Origin: Maritimibacter sp. 55A14
GTDB taxonomy: Bacteria > Pseudomonadota > Alphaproteobacteria > Rhodobacterales > Rhodobacteraceae
Reading direction: 5' to 3'
Length of the DNA stretch: 64,000 bases
Assembly: GCF_003122205.1 (NCBI RefSeq)
Contig: NZ_QEYE01000009.1
Span: 62,001-126,000 of the forward strand
Below the pieces are notes generated by a model. It was not told where the DNA came from, ran no database searches, and was given only the letters and a program-made list of their open reading frames with translations. The position numbers and the translations under genes were made by a program. This document shows, piece after piece, positions 8,630 to 19,500 of the stretch (position 1 is its first letter; each line of letters starts with the position of its first letter).

Positions 8630-9619
8630 ATGGACGTTCTCTGGCGGGCCATATCGGAAGACGAGCCCGGTCCGAAATGGGCCGGGCTCTTCGCCGAGTA
8701 CTGGCCCGACTATCACCGCTGGTGGGCGCGCGAGGGCGACGCGGCGCGCCCGACCTATGTCGAGAGCCGCCGCGCGCTCAAGCGCCACATGCCCGAGATC
8801 GTGCCGCTCTACGACCAGCTATGCGAGCTGGCGGGCGGTGGCGATCAGGCGGCGCGATTTCTCAGCTTCTACTGCCCGCCGCCTTATCTCTCGGGCTGCT
8901 CGCAGGCGATCTGGCCGGGACGGCAGCCGGTCATGGTGCGCAATTACGACTACAGCCCTGCGGCTTTCGACAGCCTGGTGCTGCACACCCGTTGGAAGGG
9001 TCGCGCCGTGATGGGGACGAGCGACGGGCTGTGGGGGCTGGTGGACGGCGTGAACGACGCGGGGCTGGCGATTTCGCTGACCTTCGGCGGGCGGCGCGTG
9101 GTGGGCGAGGGGTTCGGTGTGCCGGTCATCCTGCGCTACGTCCTGCAGACCTGCAAGACGGCCGAAGAGGCGGGCGAGGTGCTGGCCCGCGTGCCCACGC
9201 ATATGAGCTACAACGTCACCGTGCTCGACGCGAAGCGGCGCTACCTGACCGCGTTGATGGCGCCGGACCGTCCAGCACTGCTGACCCACGCCGCGGTGGC
9301 CACGAACCATCAGGAAAACGTGGAATGGATCAGCCATGCCCGTTTCACCGCGACGGTGGAACGGGAGAGGTATCTGCTCCAGCGGTTGACGCTGCATCCG
9401 GAGACCGAGGAGAAGTTCATCGGCGCGTTTCTCAAGCCTCCGCTCTATTCCACCGCCTATTCGGCGGGGTTCGGCACGCTCTACACGGCGGTCTACAGGA
9501 GCCGGAAGCGCGAGATGGACCTGCGCTGGCCGGGGGCGATCTGGCGCTTCTCGCTGGCTGACTTCACCGAAGGATCTCGGGTGATCAAGGTGCCAGACGG
9601 GGCCGGTTTGGGCGTCTAG
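8630..9619 (+). CDS. C45-like Ntn-hydrolase / autoproteolytic acyltransferase
   Basis: The 329-residue protein resembles the C45 family (acyl-CoA:6-aminopenicillanate acyltransferase and acid-ceramidase-like Ntn hydrolases). Members cleave themselves before a cysteine that becomes the N-terminal nucleophile. The candidate is Cys90 in YLSGCSQAIW, followed by VMVRNYDY, equivalent to the conserved RNxD strand, and by GLWGLVDGVNDAGLAIS, a typical Ntn second strand pair. The first 89 residues would be the propeptide. These enzymes hydrolyse or transfer acyl groups on amides. ATG 8630 is only 5 bp after the ATP-grasp stop. With a decarboxylase and ligase upstream, an acyl transfer to or removal from an amine conjugate is a reasonable inference. 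Confidence 0.72.
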   Translation: MDVLWRAISEDEPGPKWAGLFAEYWPDYHRWWAREGDAARPTYVESRRALKRHMPEIVPLYDQLCELAGGGDQAARFLSFYCPPPYLSGCSQAIWPGRQPVMVRNYDYSPAAFDSLVLHTRWKGRAVMGTSDGLWGLVDGVNDAGLAISLTFGGRRVVGEGFGVPVILRYVLQTCKTAEEAGEVLARVPTHMSYNVTVLDAKRRYLTALMAPDRPALLTHAAVATNHQENVEWISHARFTATVERERYLLQRLTLHPETEEKFIGAFLKPPLYSTAYSAGFGTLYTAVYRSRKREMDLRWPGAIWRFSLADFTEGSRVIKVPDGAGLGV

Positions 9620-9711
9620 AGCGCAACGTTGAACCCCGCGCCCGCGCGATAAATCCTGCGTGTGGCGCGCCATGCACGCTCGCCGCCGGTTTGTTTCGTG
9701 TTATATCTTCG

Positions 9712-9729
9712 CCGGGGCAGGTGCCCCGG
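9712..9729. promoter_or_regulatory. Perfect inverted repeat just upstream of the efflux genes
   Basis: CCGGGGCA and TGCCCCGG are perfect 8-base arms separated by GG, ending 9 bases before the ATG of the membrane-fusion gene. It could be an operator for a repressor or an RNA hairpin limiting ribosome access. A 119-bp gap separates the C45 gene from this gene, so the pump may have its own control. Confidence 0.4.
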
Positions 9730-9738
9730 GAGACGGTG

Positions 9739-10851
9739 ATGGCGATTTGGAAGCAGCTGCTTGTCCTGTGCCTTCTGGGCGCGGCCGGCTTCGGCGGCTA
9801 TTCCTACTATACCGAGCACATGGCGCCGCCGGCCGAGGCGACGGTGGGGGCGGGCGGGCCGCGCGAGGTTCCGGTCGAGATCGCGCGGGCCGAGACGCGC
9901 ACCCTCAGCCGCTCCGTGGAGGCCGTGGGCACGACCCGCGCCCGGCAATCGGTGGAGATCGTGCCGGAGGCGGCGGGACGTCTCGTGGAGATCCTGATCG
10001 AGCCCGGCGCAACGGTCGAGGCCGGCGACGTGCTGGCGCGGCTCGACGACGAGATCCAGCGCGCCGACCTGACCGAGGCCGAAGCCCGGCTGGTCGAGCA
10101 GCGTCAGGCACTGGAACGCATCCGCCGCCTGCGCGAGACCAACGCTGTCGCCCAGGCCACGCTGGAGGAGGCGACGGCGCGTCTGGCGGCAGCAAGCGCC
10201 GAACTCGACCGGGCGCGGCGCCGGATGGCCGAGCGCACGATCCGGGCCCCTTTCGCCGGGGTCGTCGGCCTGACCGATGCCGATCTGGGCGCGCGGGTGG
10301 ACGAGGACACGATGCTGACCAGGCTCGACGACCTGTCGGAGATCGAGGTGGAGTTTTCGCTGCCGGAGACGCTTTTCGCCGGGGTCCGGCTTGGACAGGA
10401 GCTGACCGCCTTCAGCGCCGCCTTCCCCGAGCGCGACTTTGTGGGCCGGGTCGCGGCCTATGACAGCCGCATCGACCCGGTGAGCCGGTCCTTCAAGACC
10501 CGCGCGGTGATCCCCAATCCCGAGAACCTTCTGCCGGCGGGCATGTTCATGTCGCTGACGCTGGTCCTGTCGCAATCCGAGGCGCTCGTCGTGCCGGAGG
10601 AGGCGATCGTGTTCCAGGCCGCCGACACCTATGTCTTCGTGGTCGAGGACGGCAAGGCGTTGCGCCGCAAGGTGGTGACCGGCCAGCGCCGCGACGGCGT
10701 GGTGGCCGTGACGTCCGGACTGACGGCGGGCGATGCGGTGGTGGTCCGCGGGCTTCAGCGGGTGCGCGACGGCAGCCCGGTGCGGGTGTTGGGCGACAGC
10801 GCCGCGGTGATCGGCGCCGCCCCGGCGGACGCGGCGGAGAGCGACACATGA
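9739..10851 (+). CDS. RND efflux periplasmic adaptor (HlyD/AcrA family)
   Basis: The 370-residue membrane-fusion protein has an N-terminal anchor helix (residues about 5-21) and then the half lipoyl motif (RLVEILIEPGATVEAGDVLARLD, given here as a region around residues 80-105). An alpha-hairpin coiled coil follows (about 105-165), then the second lipoyl half (TIRAPFAGVVG) and beta-barrel domains. ATG 9739 was preferred over upstream TTG 9691 because a GGGAGA ribosome site fits it. It bridges the inner-membrane pump at 10848, whose ATG overlaps this gene's stop, to an outer-membrane channel not encoded here. The position within the polyamine cluster suggests export of an amine product or polyamine, which is inference. 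Confidence 0.9.
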   Translation: MAIWKQLLVLCLLGAAGFGGYSYYTEHMAPPAEATVGAGGPREVPVEIARAETRTLSRSVEAVGTTRARQSVEIVPEAAGRLVEILIEPGATVEAGDVLARLDDEIQRADLTEAEARLVEQRQALERIRRLRETNAVAQATLEEATARLAAASAELDRARRRMAERTIRAPFAGVVGLTDADLGARVDEDTMLTRLDDLSEIEVEFSLPETLFAGVRLGQELTAFSAAFPERDFVGRVAAYDSRIDPVSRSFKTRAVIPNPENLLPAGMFMSLTLVLSQSEALVVPEEAIVFQAADTYVFVVEDGKALRRKVVTGQRRDGVVAVTSGLTAGDAVVVRGLQRVRDGSPVRVLGDSAAVIGAAPADAAESDT

Positions 10852-13800
10852 CGCTCTCGGACATCGCGGTGCGCCGGCCGGTTCTTGCGGCGGTGGCGAG
10901 CCTGCTCATCGTCGTCTTCGGCCTCGCCGCGCTGCGGGGGGTGCCGGTGCGGGAATTGCCGGATGTGGACAATGCCGTGGTCACTGTCACCACCACCTAT
11001 CGCGGCGCCGCACCGGAGGTGATCGACACCGACCTGACCGAAACCATCGAGGGCGCCATCGCGTCGATCTCGGGCATCCGTTCGATCAGTTCGGAAAGCC
11101 GCCAGGGCAGGTCCCGCGTGACCATCGAGTTCGACACCGGCACGGATATCGACGTGGCCGCGAACGACGTGCGCGATGCGGTCGGGCGGGTGCGCGGCGA
11201 CCTGCCGGAGGAAGCCGACGAGCCGCAGGTGGTGAAGAGCGACGCCGACGCCGACCCGGTGATGCGGCTCGCCATCACCTCCGACCGGATGACAACGGCC
11301 GAGATCACCGACTATATCGACCGGTTCATCGCTGACCGGATCGCCACGCTGGACGGGGTGGCCAATGTCGATATCTACGGCGCGCGCCCTTTCGCGGTGC
11401 GCATCTGGATCGACCGCCGCGCGCTGGCCGCGCGCAACCTGACCGTGGCCGATGTCGAGGCCGCGCTGAGGCGCAACAATATCGAACTTCCCGCGGGCGA
11501 GGTGGAATCCTACAACCGCCAGCTTTCGGTGCGGCTCAACAGCCGGCTGCACAGCGTCGAAGATTTCCGCGACGTCGTTCTGGACCGCGTGGCGGGTTAT
11601 CCGGTGCGGCTGGGCGATGTGGCCCGCATCGCCCCTGGCGTGGCCGACGACACGACCGTGGTGCGCACCAACGGCGCCGATGCCGTCGGCGTGGCGGTGC
11701 TGCGCCAGAGCCAGTCCAACACGCTGGCCATCTCCAACGCGGTCCGCGCCGAAATTGCGGCGCTTCAGGAAAGCCTGCCGGAGGGGATGCGGATCATCGT
11801 GGGCTCCGATGACGCGCTTTTCGTGGGCGCCTCGATCCGCGAGGTGGTGATCGCGCTCTCGATCTCGCTGGTTCTGGTGGTTCTGGTGATCCTGCTCTTT
11901 CTGCGCAGCTTCCGCGCCACGCTGATCCCGGCGATCACCATTCCGGTCTCGCTGATCGGGTGTTTCGTGCTGATCGGGCTCTGGGGGTTTTCGCTCAACA
12001 CACTCACGCTGCTGGCGCTGCTGCTGGCGATCGGGCTGGTGGTGGACGACGCCATCGTGGTGCTGGAGAACATCCAGCGCCGGATCGAGAATGGTGAGCG
12101 CCCGCTGGCCGCCAGCCTGCACGGAGCCCGCCAGGTGACTTTCGCGGTGATCGCCACCTCGATAACGTTGATCGCGGTTTTCGTGCCACTTTCCTTCATG
12201 CCGGGCCAGGTCGGCCGGCTCTTCGTGGAATTCGGCTGGGTGATGGCGGGGACGGTCGCGATCTCGACCTTCGTGGCATTGACCGCCTGCCCGGCGCTGG
12301 CCTCCAAGGTGCTGAGCGTGCCGCGCCGCGCCGCGGCGGGCGGCGCGGAGGGCGCGCGGCCCGCCCCGCTTTCGCAACGCATCTACCGGGCCGTCCTGAC
12401 CCGCGCGCTGGACATGCCGCTGGTAGTTCTGGCGGTCGCCCTGGCGGTCACCGGCGGCGCCGCGCTTTTTTATGACGGGCTCCCGCGCGAGCTTGCCCCG
12501 CACGAGGATCGCGGCGTGGGCTTCGTGCCGCTGACCGCGCCGCAGGGGTCGACCGTGCCGCATTCCGACATGGCGGCCCGGCAGGTCGAAGAGATACTGG
12601 AGCCGATGCGGAAATCGGGCGAGATCGAGACGGTCTTCACCTTCACCGGTTGGGGCGGGCGGGCCTGGCGGTCCTTCGTGGTCTTCCGCCTCGCTCCCTG
12701 GGAGGAGCGCGACCGTCCGGTCTCGGCCATCGTGGAGGAGATCGCGCCGCAGATGGGCAAGGTCACCATCGCGCGTGGCTTTCCGGTTACGCCCGCCGGC
12801 CTGGGACTGCGCGGCAACTCCACCCCGGTGCGTGTGGTGATCGGCGGCCCCGATTTCGACAGCGTCAAGGACTGGGCCACGGCGATGCTGGCGCGCGCCG
12901 AAAGCCTGCCGGGGCTGGTCAATCCCGAGATCAATTTCGAGCAGAACCTGCCGCAGCTCGACGTCTCCATCGACCGCGCCCGCGCCGACGATCTGGGCAT
13001 CTCGGCGGAGGTGATCGCGGCCACGCTCCAGACCATGCTGGCCTCGCGCGAGGTGACGAGCTTCGTCAGCCGCGGCCGCGAATACCCGGTGCTGGTGCAG
13101 GCCGAGGATGCCGACCGGCGGGACCCCTCCGACATCGCCAATATCTTCCTGCGCGCCGGCGACGGCGAGACGCTGGTGCCGCTCGGCGCGCTTGTCCGGC
13201 TGGAGGAGAACGCTGCCGCGCCCTCGCTAAGGCGCTTCGACCGGCTGCCCTCGATCCAGCTTTCCGGGGCGCTGGCACCGGGCGCCGATCTGGGCAGCGT
13301 CCTGGCCGAGCTGGAGGCGATCGCCGCCGAGATCCTGCCTGCCGAGGCCAAGCTGGGCTACGAGGGGCAGTCGCGCACCTTCAAGGACACATCCGGTGGC
13401 GTGGGCGTGATCTTCCTGCTGGCGCTGCTCATCGTCTTCCTGGTGCTGGCCGCGCAGTTCGAGAGCTTCGTGCACCCGCTGGTCATCATGCTGACCGTGC
13501 CCACGGGCGTGGCCGGCGCGATCTACGCGATGGCGCTGGGGGGGCTGTCGCTGAATGTCTACAGCCAGATCGGGATCATCCTGCTGATCGGGCTGATCGC
13601 CAAGAACGGCATCCTGATCGTGGAGTTCGCCAATCAGCTTCGCGACCGCGGCATGGAGGTGCGCGAGGCGGTGATCGAGGCCTCGGTGCTGCGCCTGCGC
13701 CCCATCGTGATGACCGCAGTTTCCACAATCCTGGGGGCGCTGCCGCTGGTCCTGGCCTCCGGCGCGGGCGCCGAAAGCCGTATCGCCATCGGCACCGTCA

Positions 13801-13946
13801 TCATTGCGGGGCTCGGCCTGTCCAGCCTGCTGATGCTGGGCGTCACGCCGGTTCTCTACGACCTGCTTGCGCGATTCACCCGGCCCCGCGGCGCGGTCGA
13901 GAAGGCGCTGGAGCGGGAACTCGAAGGATCGGCGCTGTCGCACTGA
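10848..13946 (+). CDS. RND-family efflux transporter, inner-membrane subunit
   Basis: The 1,032-residue protein shows the full RND architecture: a first transmembrane helix at residues about 10-28, a large periplasmic loop, a block of helices from about 325 to 550 including the proton-relay segment LLAIGLVVDDAIVVLEN, a second periplasmic loop, and a final helix block from about 850 to 1010. The length fits the HAE/AcrB-like group. The start codon overlaps the adaptor gene by four bases (ATGA), so the two are translationally coupled. No TolC-like gene follows. Drug, lipid or natural-product export are the usual roles. Here it sits between putative amine-conjugate enzymes and the spermidine genes. 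Confidence 0.93.
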   Translation: MTLSDIAVRRPVLAAVASLLIVVFGLAALRGVPVRELPDVDNAVVTVTTTYRGAAPEVIDTDLTETIEGAIASISGIRSISSESRQGRSRVTIEFDTGTDIDVAANDVRDAVGRVRGDLPEEADEPQVVKSDADADPVMRLAITSDRMTTAEITDYIDRFIADRIATLDGVANVDIYGARPFAVRIWIDRRALAARNLTVADVEAALRRNNIELPAGEVESYNRQLSVRLNSRLHSVEDFRDVVLDRVAGYPVRLGDVARIAPGVADDTTVVRTNGADAVGVAVLRQSQSNTLAISNAVRAEIAALQESLPEGMRIIVGSDDALFVGASIREVVIALSISLVLVVLVILLFLRSFRATLIPAITIPVSLIGCFVLIGLWGFSLNTLTLLALLLAIGLVVDDAIVVLENIQRRIENGERPLAASLHGARQVTFAVIATSITLIAVFVPLSFMPGQVGRLFVEFGWVMAGTVAISTFVALTACPALASKVLSVPRRAAAGGAEGARPAPLSQRIYRAVLTRALDMPLVVLAVALAVTGGAALFYDGLPRELAPHEDRGVGFVPLTAPQGSTVPHSDMAARQVEEILEPMRKSGEIETVFTFTGWGGRAWRSFVVFRLAPWEERDRPVSAIVEEIAPQMGKVTIARGFPVTPAGLGLRGNSTPVRVVIGGPDFDSVKDWATAMLARAESLPGLVNPEINFEQNLPQLDVSIDRARADDLGISAEVIAATLQTMLASREVTSFVSRGREYPVLVQAEDADRRDPSDIANIFLRAGDGETLVPLGALVRLEENAAAPSLRRFDRLPSIQLSGALAPGADLGSVLAELEAIAAEILPAEAKLGYEGQSRTFKDTSGGVGVIFLLALLIVFLVLAAQFESFVHPLVIMLTVPTGVAGAIYAMALGGLSLNVYSQIGIILLIGLIAKNGILIVEFANQLRDRGMEVREAVIEASVLRLRPIVMTAVSTILGALPLVLASGAGAESRIAIGTVIIAGLGLSSLLMLGVTPVLYDLLARFTRPRGAVEKALERELEGSALSH

Positions 13947-14100
13947 GCCGCGCAGGGTGGCGGGCCGCCTCTTTGCGCCGCGGCGCCGAATGCCTATGCT
14001 GGATGTCCGAATTGCGCATCGTTATGCCGCGTGGGGCGCTGGACACCCGGCGCGCGCTGAGAGACGGTGCCGCACAACACGAATCTGGGGGTTTGCGGGC

Positions 14101-15990
<1,890 letters not shown>

Positions 15991-16014
15991 TCCTCAGAAC
16001 CGGGAGAGACAGTC

Positions 16015-17226
16015 ATGGGAAAGACACTGGTTATCGGCGCCGGCGGCGTCAGCCATGCGGCCGTTCACAAGATGGCGATGAACTCGGATATCTTTTCCGA
16101 GATCACCCTGGCGAGCCGGACCAAGTCGAAATGCGACGAGATCGCGAAATCGGTCAAGGAACGGGTGGGCGTCGATATCGCCACGGCCCAGGTTAACGCG
16201 ATGGATCTGAGCGCGACGGTCGATCTCATCCGGCGGACCGGGGCCGAGATCCTCGTCAACCTCGCGCTGCCCTATCAGGATCTCAAGCTGATGGATGCCT
16301 GTCTGGAGGCCGGCTGTCACTACCTCGACACCGCGAATTACGAGCCCGAGGACGAGGCCAAGTTCGAATATCACTGGCAATGGGCCTATCGCGACAAGTT
16401 CAAGAAGGCCGGTCTGGTGGCGATCCTGGGGTCGGGCTTCGATCCGGGCGTGACCAGCGTCTTCGCCAAATGGCTGAAGAAGCACAAGCTCGACACGATC
16501 CGGCAGATCGACGTTCTCGACGCCAATGGCGGGTCGAACGACCAGGCTTTCGCCACCAATTTCAACCCCGAGATCAACCTGCGCGAGGTGCTTCAGGACG
16601 CCAAGCACTGGGAAAAGGGCAATTGGCAGACGACGCCCGCCATGACCCACAAGGTGGAGTTCGATTTTCCGGGCATCGGACCCAGGAACATGTACCTGAT
16701 GTATCACGAGGAGCTGGAAAGCCTTTCGGCCCATTTCCCCGAGATCGAGCGCGCGCGGTTCTGGATGACTTTCGGGGACGCCTATATCACCCATGCCAAG
16801 GTCTTGCAGAATGTCGGCATGACGCGGATCGACCCGGTCATGCATAACGGGGTCGAGATCATCCCGATCCAGTTCCTCAAGACCCTGCTGCCCGATCCCG
16901 GTGGGCTGGGCGAGCAGACCAAGGGCAAGGCGTGCATCGGCGATATCGTGACCGGGGAAGCCAGGGACGGCTCGGGCGAGAAGACCTATTACATCTACAA
17001 CATCTGCGATCACGAGGAATGCTATCGCGAGGTCGGCAGCCAGGCGGTCAGCTACACCACCGGCGTGCCCGCGATGATCGGGGCGGCGCAGGTGCTCAAG
17101 GGCAACTGGACGGCGCCCGGCGTGTGGAACATGGAAGAGCTCGATCCCGACGATTTCATGGACATGCTGAACGCCCACGGCCTGCCCTGGGAGGTGCATG
17201 AACTGGACGGGCCGGTGGAGTTCTGA
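16015..17226 (+). CDS. Saccharopine-dehydrogenase-family carboxy(nor)spermidine / carboxyaminopropylagmatine dehydrogenase
   Basis: The 403-residue NAD(P)H-dependent enzyme has a Rossmann dinucleotide motif at its start (VIGAGGVSHAAVHK) and the saccharopine-dehydrogenase catalytic domain (EPEDEAKFEYHWQW, GSGFDPGVTSVFAKW). Carboxynorspermidine dehydrogenases of this family reductively condense aspartate semialdehyde with an amine: putrescine gives carboxyspermidine, diaminopropane gives carboxynorspermidine, agmatine gives carboxyaminopropylagmatine. Adjacent ADC, decarboxylase and ureohydrolase genes make agmatine or putrescine the likely acceptor. AGAGACAG precedes ATG 16015. The gap to speA is 24 bp and to the decarboxylase 48 bp. 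Which amine is used cannot be decided from sequence alone. Confidence 0.9.
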   Translation: MGKTLVIGAGGVSHAAVHKMAMNSDIFSEITLASRTKSKCDEIAKSVKERVGVDIATAQVNAMDLSATVDLIRRTGAEILVNLALPYQDLKLMDACLEAGCHYLDTANYEPEDEAKFEYHWQWAYRDKFKKAGLVAILGSGFDPGVTSVFAKWLKKHKLDTIRQIDVLDANGGSNDQAFATNFNPEINLREVLQDAKHWEKGNWQTTPAMTHKVEFDFPGIGPRNMYLMYHEELESLSAHFPEIERARFWMTFGDAYITHAKVLQNVGMTRIDPVMHNGVEIIPIQFLKTLLPDPGGLGEQTKGKACIGDIVTGEARDGSGEKTYYIYNICDHEECYREVGSQAVSYTTGVPAMIGAAQVLKGNWTAPGVWNMEELDPDDFMDMLNAHGLPWEVHELDGPVEF

Positions 17227-17274
17227 TCCATCGCGCGGCGCCGGCGCGGAGTACGGGCAGGAAGGGGCAGGGCG

Positions 17275-18444
17275 ATGGCCGAAATGATGCAGACCCAGGC
17301 GGGCGACCCCGGTGCGTTTCGCGATTTCGACCTGTCACGGGTTCCCTCGCCCTGTTTCGTGGTGGACGAGGCTGTGGTGGAGCGCAATCTTCAGGTTCTG
17401 GCCGGTGTGGGCGAGCGGTCAGGGGCGCATGTGCTCAGCGCGCTCAAAGCGTTCTCGATGTTCGCGCTGGCACCGCTGGTGCGGCGCTATCTGGGCGGCA
17501 CCTGCGCCAGCGGTCTCTACGAGGCGCGTCTGGGGCGCGAGGAATACGGCGGCGAGCTTGCCACCTTCTGCGCGGGCTACAAGGAGGCCGAGATCGACGA
17601 GATCATCGCGCTATCCGATCACGTGATCTGCAACAGCCCCGGGCAGAAGGACCGGTTCCTGTCGCGCTGCCGTGCCGCCGGACGGCAGGTTGGCCTGCGC
17701 ATCAATCCCGAACATTCCGAGGGCGAGGTGCCGAAATACGATCCATGCGCGCCGTGCTCGCGCCTCGGCACGCCGGTTTCGCTGCTTGATGCCGGGGTGC
17801 TCGACGGGGTCGATGGGCTCCACATGCACACGCTTTGCGAACAGGGCTTCGCGCCGCTCGCGCGGACCTGGGCCGCGGTCGAGCCGAAACTTGCGCCCTA
17901 TCTTGGGCGGATGAAATGGCTGAATTTCGGTGGCGGGCACCATATCACGCGGGCCGATTACGAGCGCGAGGCTCTGGTGGGGTTTCTCACCGGGCTGCGC
18001 GCGAAATACGGGCTCGATGTCTATCTGGAGCCCGGCGAGGCCGTGGCGCTCGATGCGGGCATCCTGGTGGGCGAGGTGCTCGATCTGCCGCGGAACCGCA
18101 TGGACCTGGCGATCACCGATATCTCGGCCACCTGCCACATGCCCGACGTGATCGAGGCGCCCTATCGCCCGGCCCTGCTGGGCGAGGCGGAGGCGGGCCA
18201 TACCTATCGGCTGGGGGGCCCGTCCTGCCTGGCCGGCGACGTGATCGGGGATTATACGTGGGCGGCGCCGTTGCAGGTCGGCCAGCGGCTCGCCTTCCTC
18301 GATCAGGCGCATTACTCGATGGTCAAGACCAATACATTCAACGGCGTGCCGCTGCCCGCCATCGCGATATGGAATTCACGAACCGACGCGCTGCGCATCC
18401 GGCGCCGGTTCACCTATGACGATTTCCGGTCCCGCCTGTCCTGA
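17275..18444 (+). CDS. nspC: Carboxynorspermidine / carboxyaminopropylagmatine decarboxylase
   Basis: The 389-residue PLP enzyme has the alanine-racemase-type barrel. The PLP lysine is Lys58 in SALKAFSMF, HMHTLCEQ and FGGGHHITRADY supply barrel and phosphate contacts, and CHMPDVIEAPYRP with GPSCLAGD are hallmark segments of NspC. It decarboxylates the carboxylated triamine made by the preceding dehydrogenase, yielding spermidine, norspermidine or aminopropylagmatine. The ribosome site AGGAAGGGGCAGGG lies before ATG 17275. It is followed after 9 bp by an arginase-family gene, which completes a four-step block. Confidence 0.93.
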   Translation: MAEMMQTQAGDPGAFRDFDLSRVPSPCFVVDEAVVERNLQVLAGVGERSGAHVLSALKAFSMFALAPLVRRYLGGTCASGLYEARLGREEYGGELATFCAGYKEAEIDEIIALSDHVICNSPGQKDRFLSRCRAAGRQVGLRINPEHSEGEVPKYDPCAPCSRLGTPVSLLDAGVLDGVDGLHMHTLCEQGFAPLARTWAAVEPKLAPYLGRMKWLNFGGGHHITRADYEREALVGFLTGLRAKYGLDVYLEPGEAVALDAGILVGEVLDLPRNRMDLAITDISATCHMPDVIEAPYRPALLGEAEAGHTYRLGGPSCLAGDVIGDYTWAAPLQVGQRLAFLDQAHYSMVKTNTFNGVPLPAIAIWNSRTDALRIRRRFTYDDFRSRLS

Positions 18445-18453
18445 GGAGTTCGA

Positions 18454-19308
18454 ATGACCGTCTTTCTCGAAAGCGAACTGACCGAAGCCGAACGCGCGCA
18501 GGAGACCGCGCGCTTCTCGGTGATCCCGGTGCCGCTGGAGCGTACCGTCTCCTATGGTGCGGGGACCGCGAAGGGGCCGCAGGCGATCCTGGAGGCCAGC
18601 AACGAGTTGGAGCGGCTCTGCAACGGGACCGAACCCTGCGCGGCGGGTATCCATACCGAGCCCTCGCTCGATTGCGACGGTCCGCTGCCCGCCGTCATGG
18701 ACCGCCTGGCCGAACGCACCGCCGCGGCGGCGCGCGCCGGTCGCATTCCGGTGACGCTGGGCGGCGAGCATTCACTGACCTATGGCGCGGTGATGGGCGT
18801 CGCCCGCGCGCTGGGCCAGCCGGTCGGGCTGGTTCAGATCGATGCCCATGCGGATTTGCGTGTGGCATACCAGAACGAGCCGCATTCCCACGCCTCGGTC
18901 ATGCATCTGCTGGCCGGGGAGGGCGTCGCGCTGGCGCAATTCGGGGTGCGCGCGCTCAGCGCCGAGGAGGCCGGGAGCCGCGTGGACAACCGCGTCTTTT
19001 TCCGCGATGCCGAGGATCTCGTCACCCAGGCGGTTCACGCCGTGGACCTGCCTGCGGGCTTCCCCGATCTGGTCTATGTGAGTTTCGACGTGGACGGGCT
19101 GGACCCGTCGGTGATGCCGGCCACCGGAACGCCGGTTCCCGGCGGGCTGGGCTATTATCAGGCGCTACATCTGGTGGAACATGCACTCAAAGGCCGCCGC
19201 TGCGTGGGCTTCGATGTGGTCGAACTGGCCCCGGACGGCAATGCCGCCTGGGACTTCACCGCGGCGCAGGTCGTCTATCGGCTGATGGCGGCTGCGCTGG
19301 GCGGTTGA
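18454..19308 (+). CDS. speB: Agmatinase-family ureohydrolase
   Basis: The 284-residue member of the arginase/agmatinase family carries all binuclear manganese motifs: GGEHSLTYG, DAHADLR and SFDVDGLDPS. GFDVVELAP is the usual closing motif. It releases urea from a guanidino substrate. In the classical route this is agmatine to putrescine. In the carboxyaminopropylagmatine route a homologue acts last, turning aminopropylagmatine into spermidine. Gene order with the decarboxylase immediately upstream (9 bp) fits the second role, but the motifs do not discriminate between them. It ends the polyamine cluster; a 192-bp gap follows. Confidence 0.9.
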   Translation: MTVFLESELTEAERAQETARFSVIPVPLERTVSYGAGTAKGPQAILEASNELERLCNGTEPCAAGIHTEPSLDCDGPLPAVMDRLAERTAAAARAGRIPVTLGGEHSLTYGAVMGVARALGQPVGLVQIDAHADLRVAYQNEPHSHASVMHLLAGEGVALAQFGVRALSAEEAGSRVDNRVFFRDAEDLVTQAVHAVDLPAGFPDLVYVSFDVDGLDPSVMPATGTPVPGGLGYYQALHLVEHALKGRRCVGFDVVELAPDGNAAWDFTAAQVVYRLMAAALGG

Positions 19309-19500
19309 GCCGGGACGCGGGCAACTCGCGGCCGGGTTTGGTGGCGCGGTTCGAATCTGGTAACGTCATTCGTGTGCAATTCTTTCTGAGTGTAGAGTGC
19401 CGAGGACAACAAGAAACCAACCCGAGGCAGCATCCGAGGAAGCCATCGCGGCAGACTTGCATCAATTGAGATGCGGGATAAAACCTTGGGAGCGTTTATC

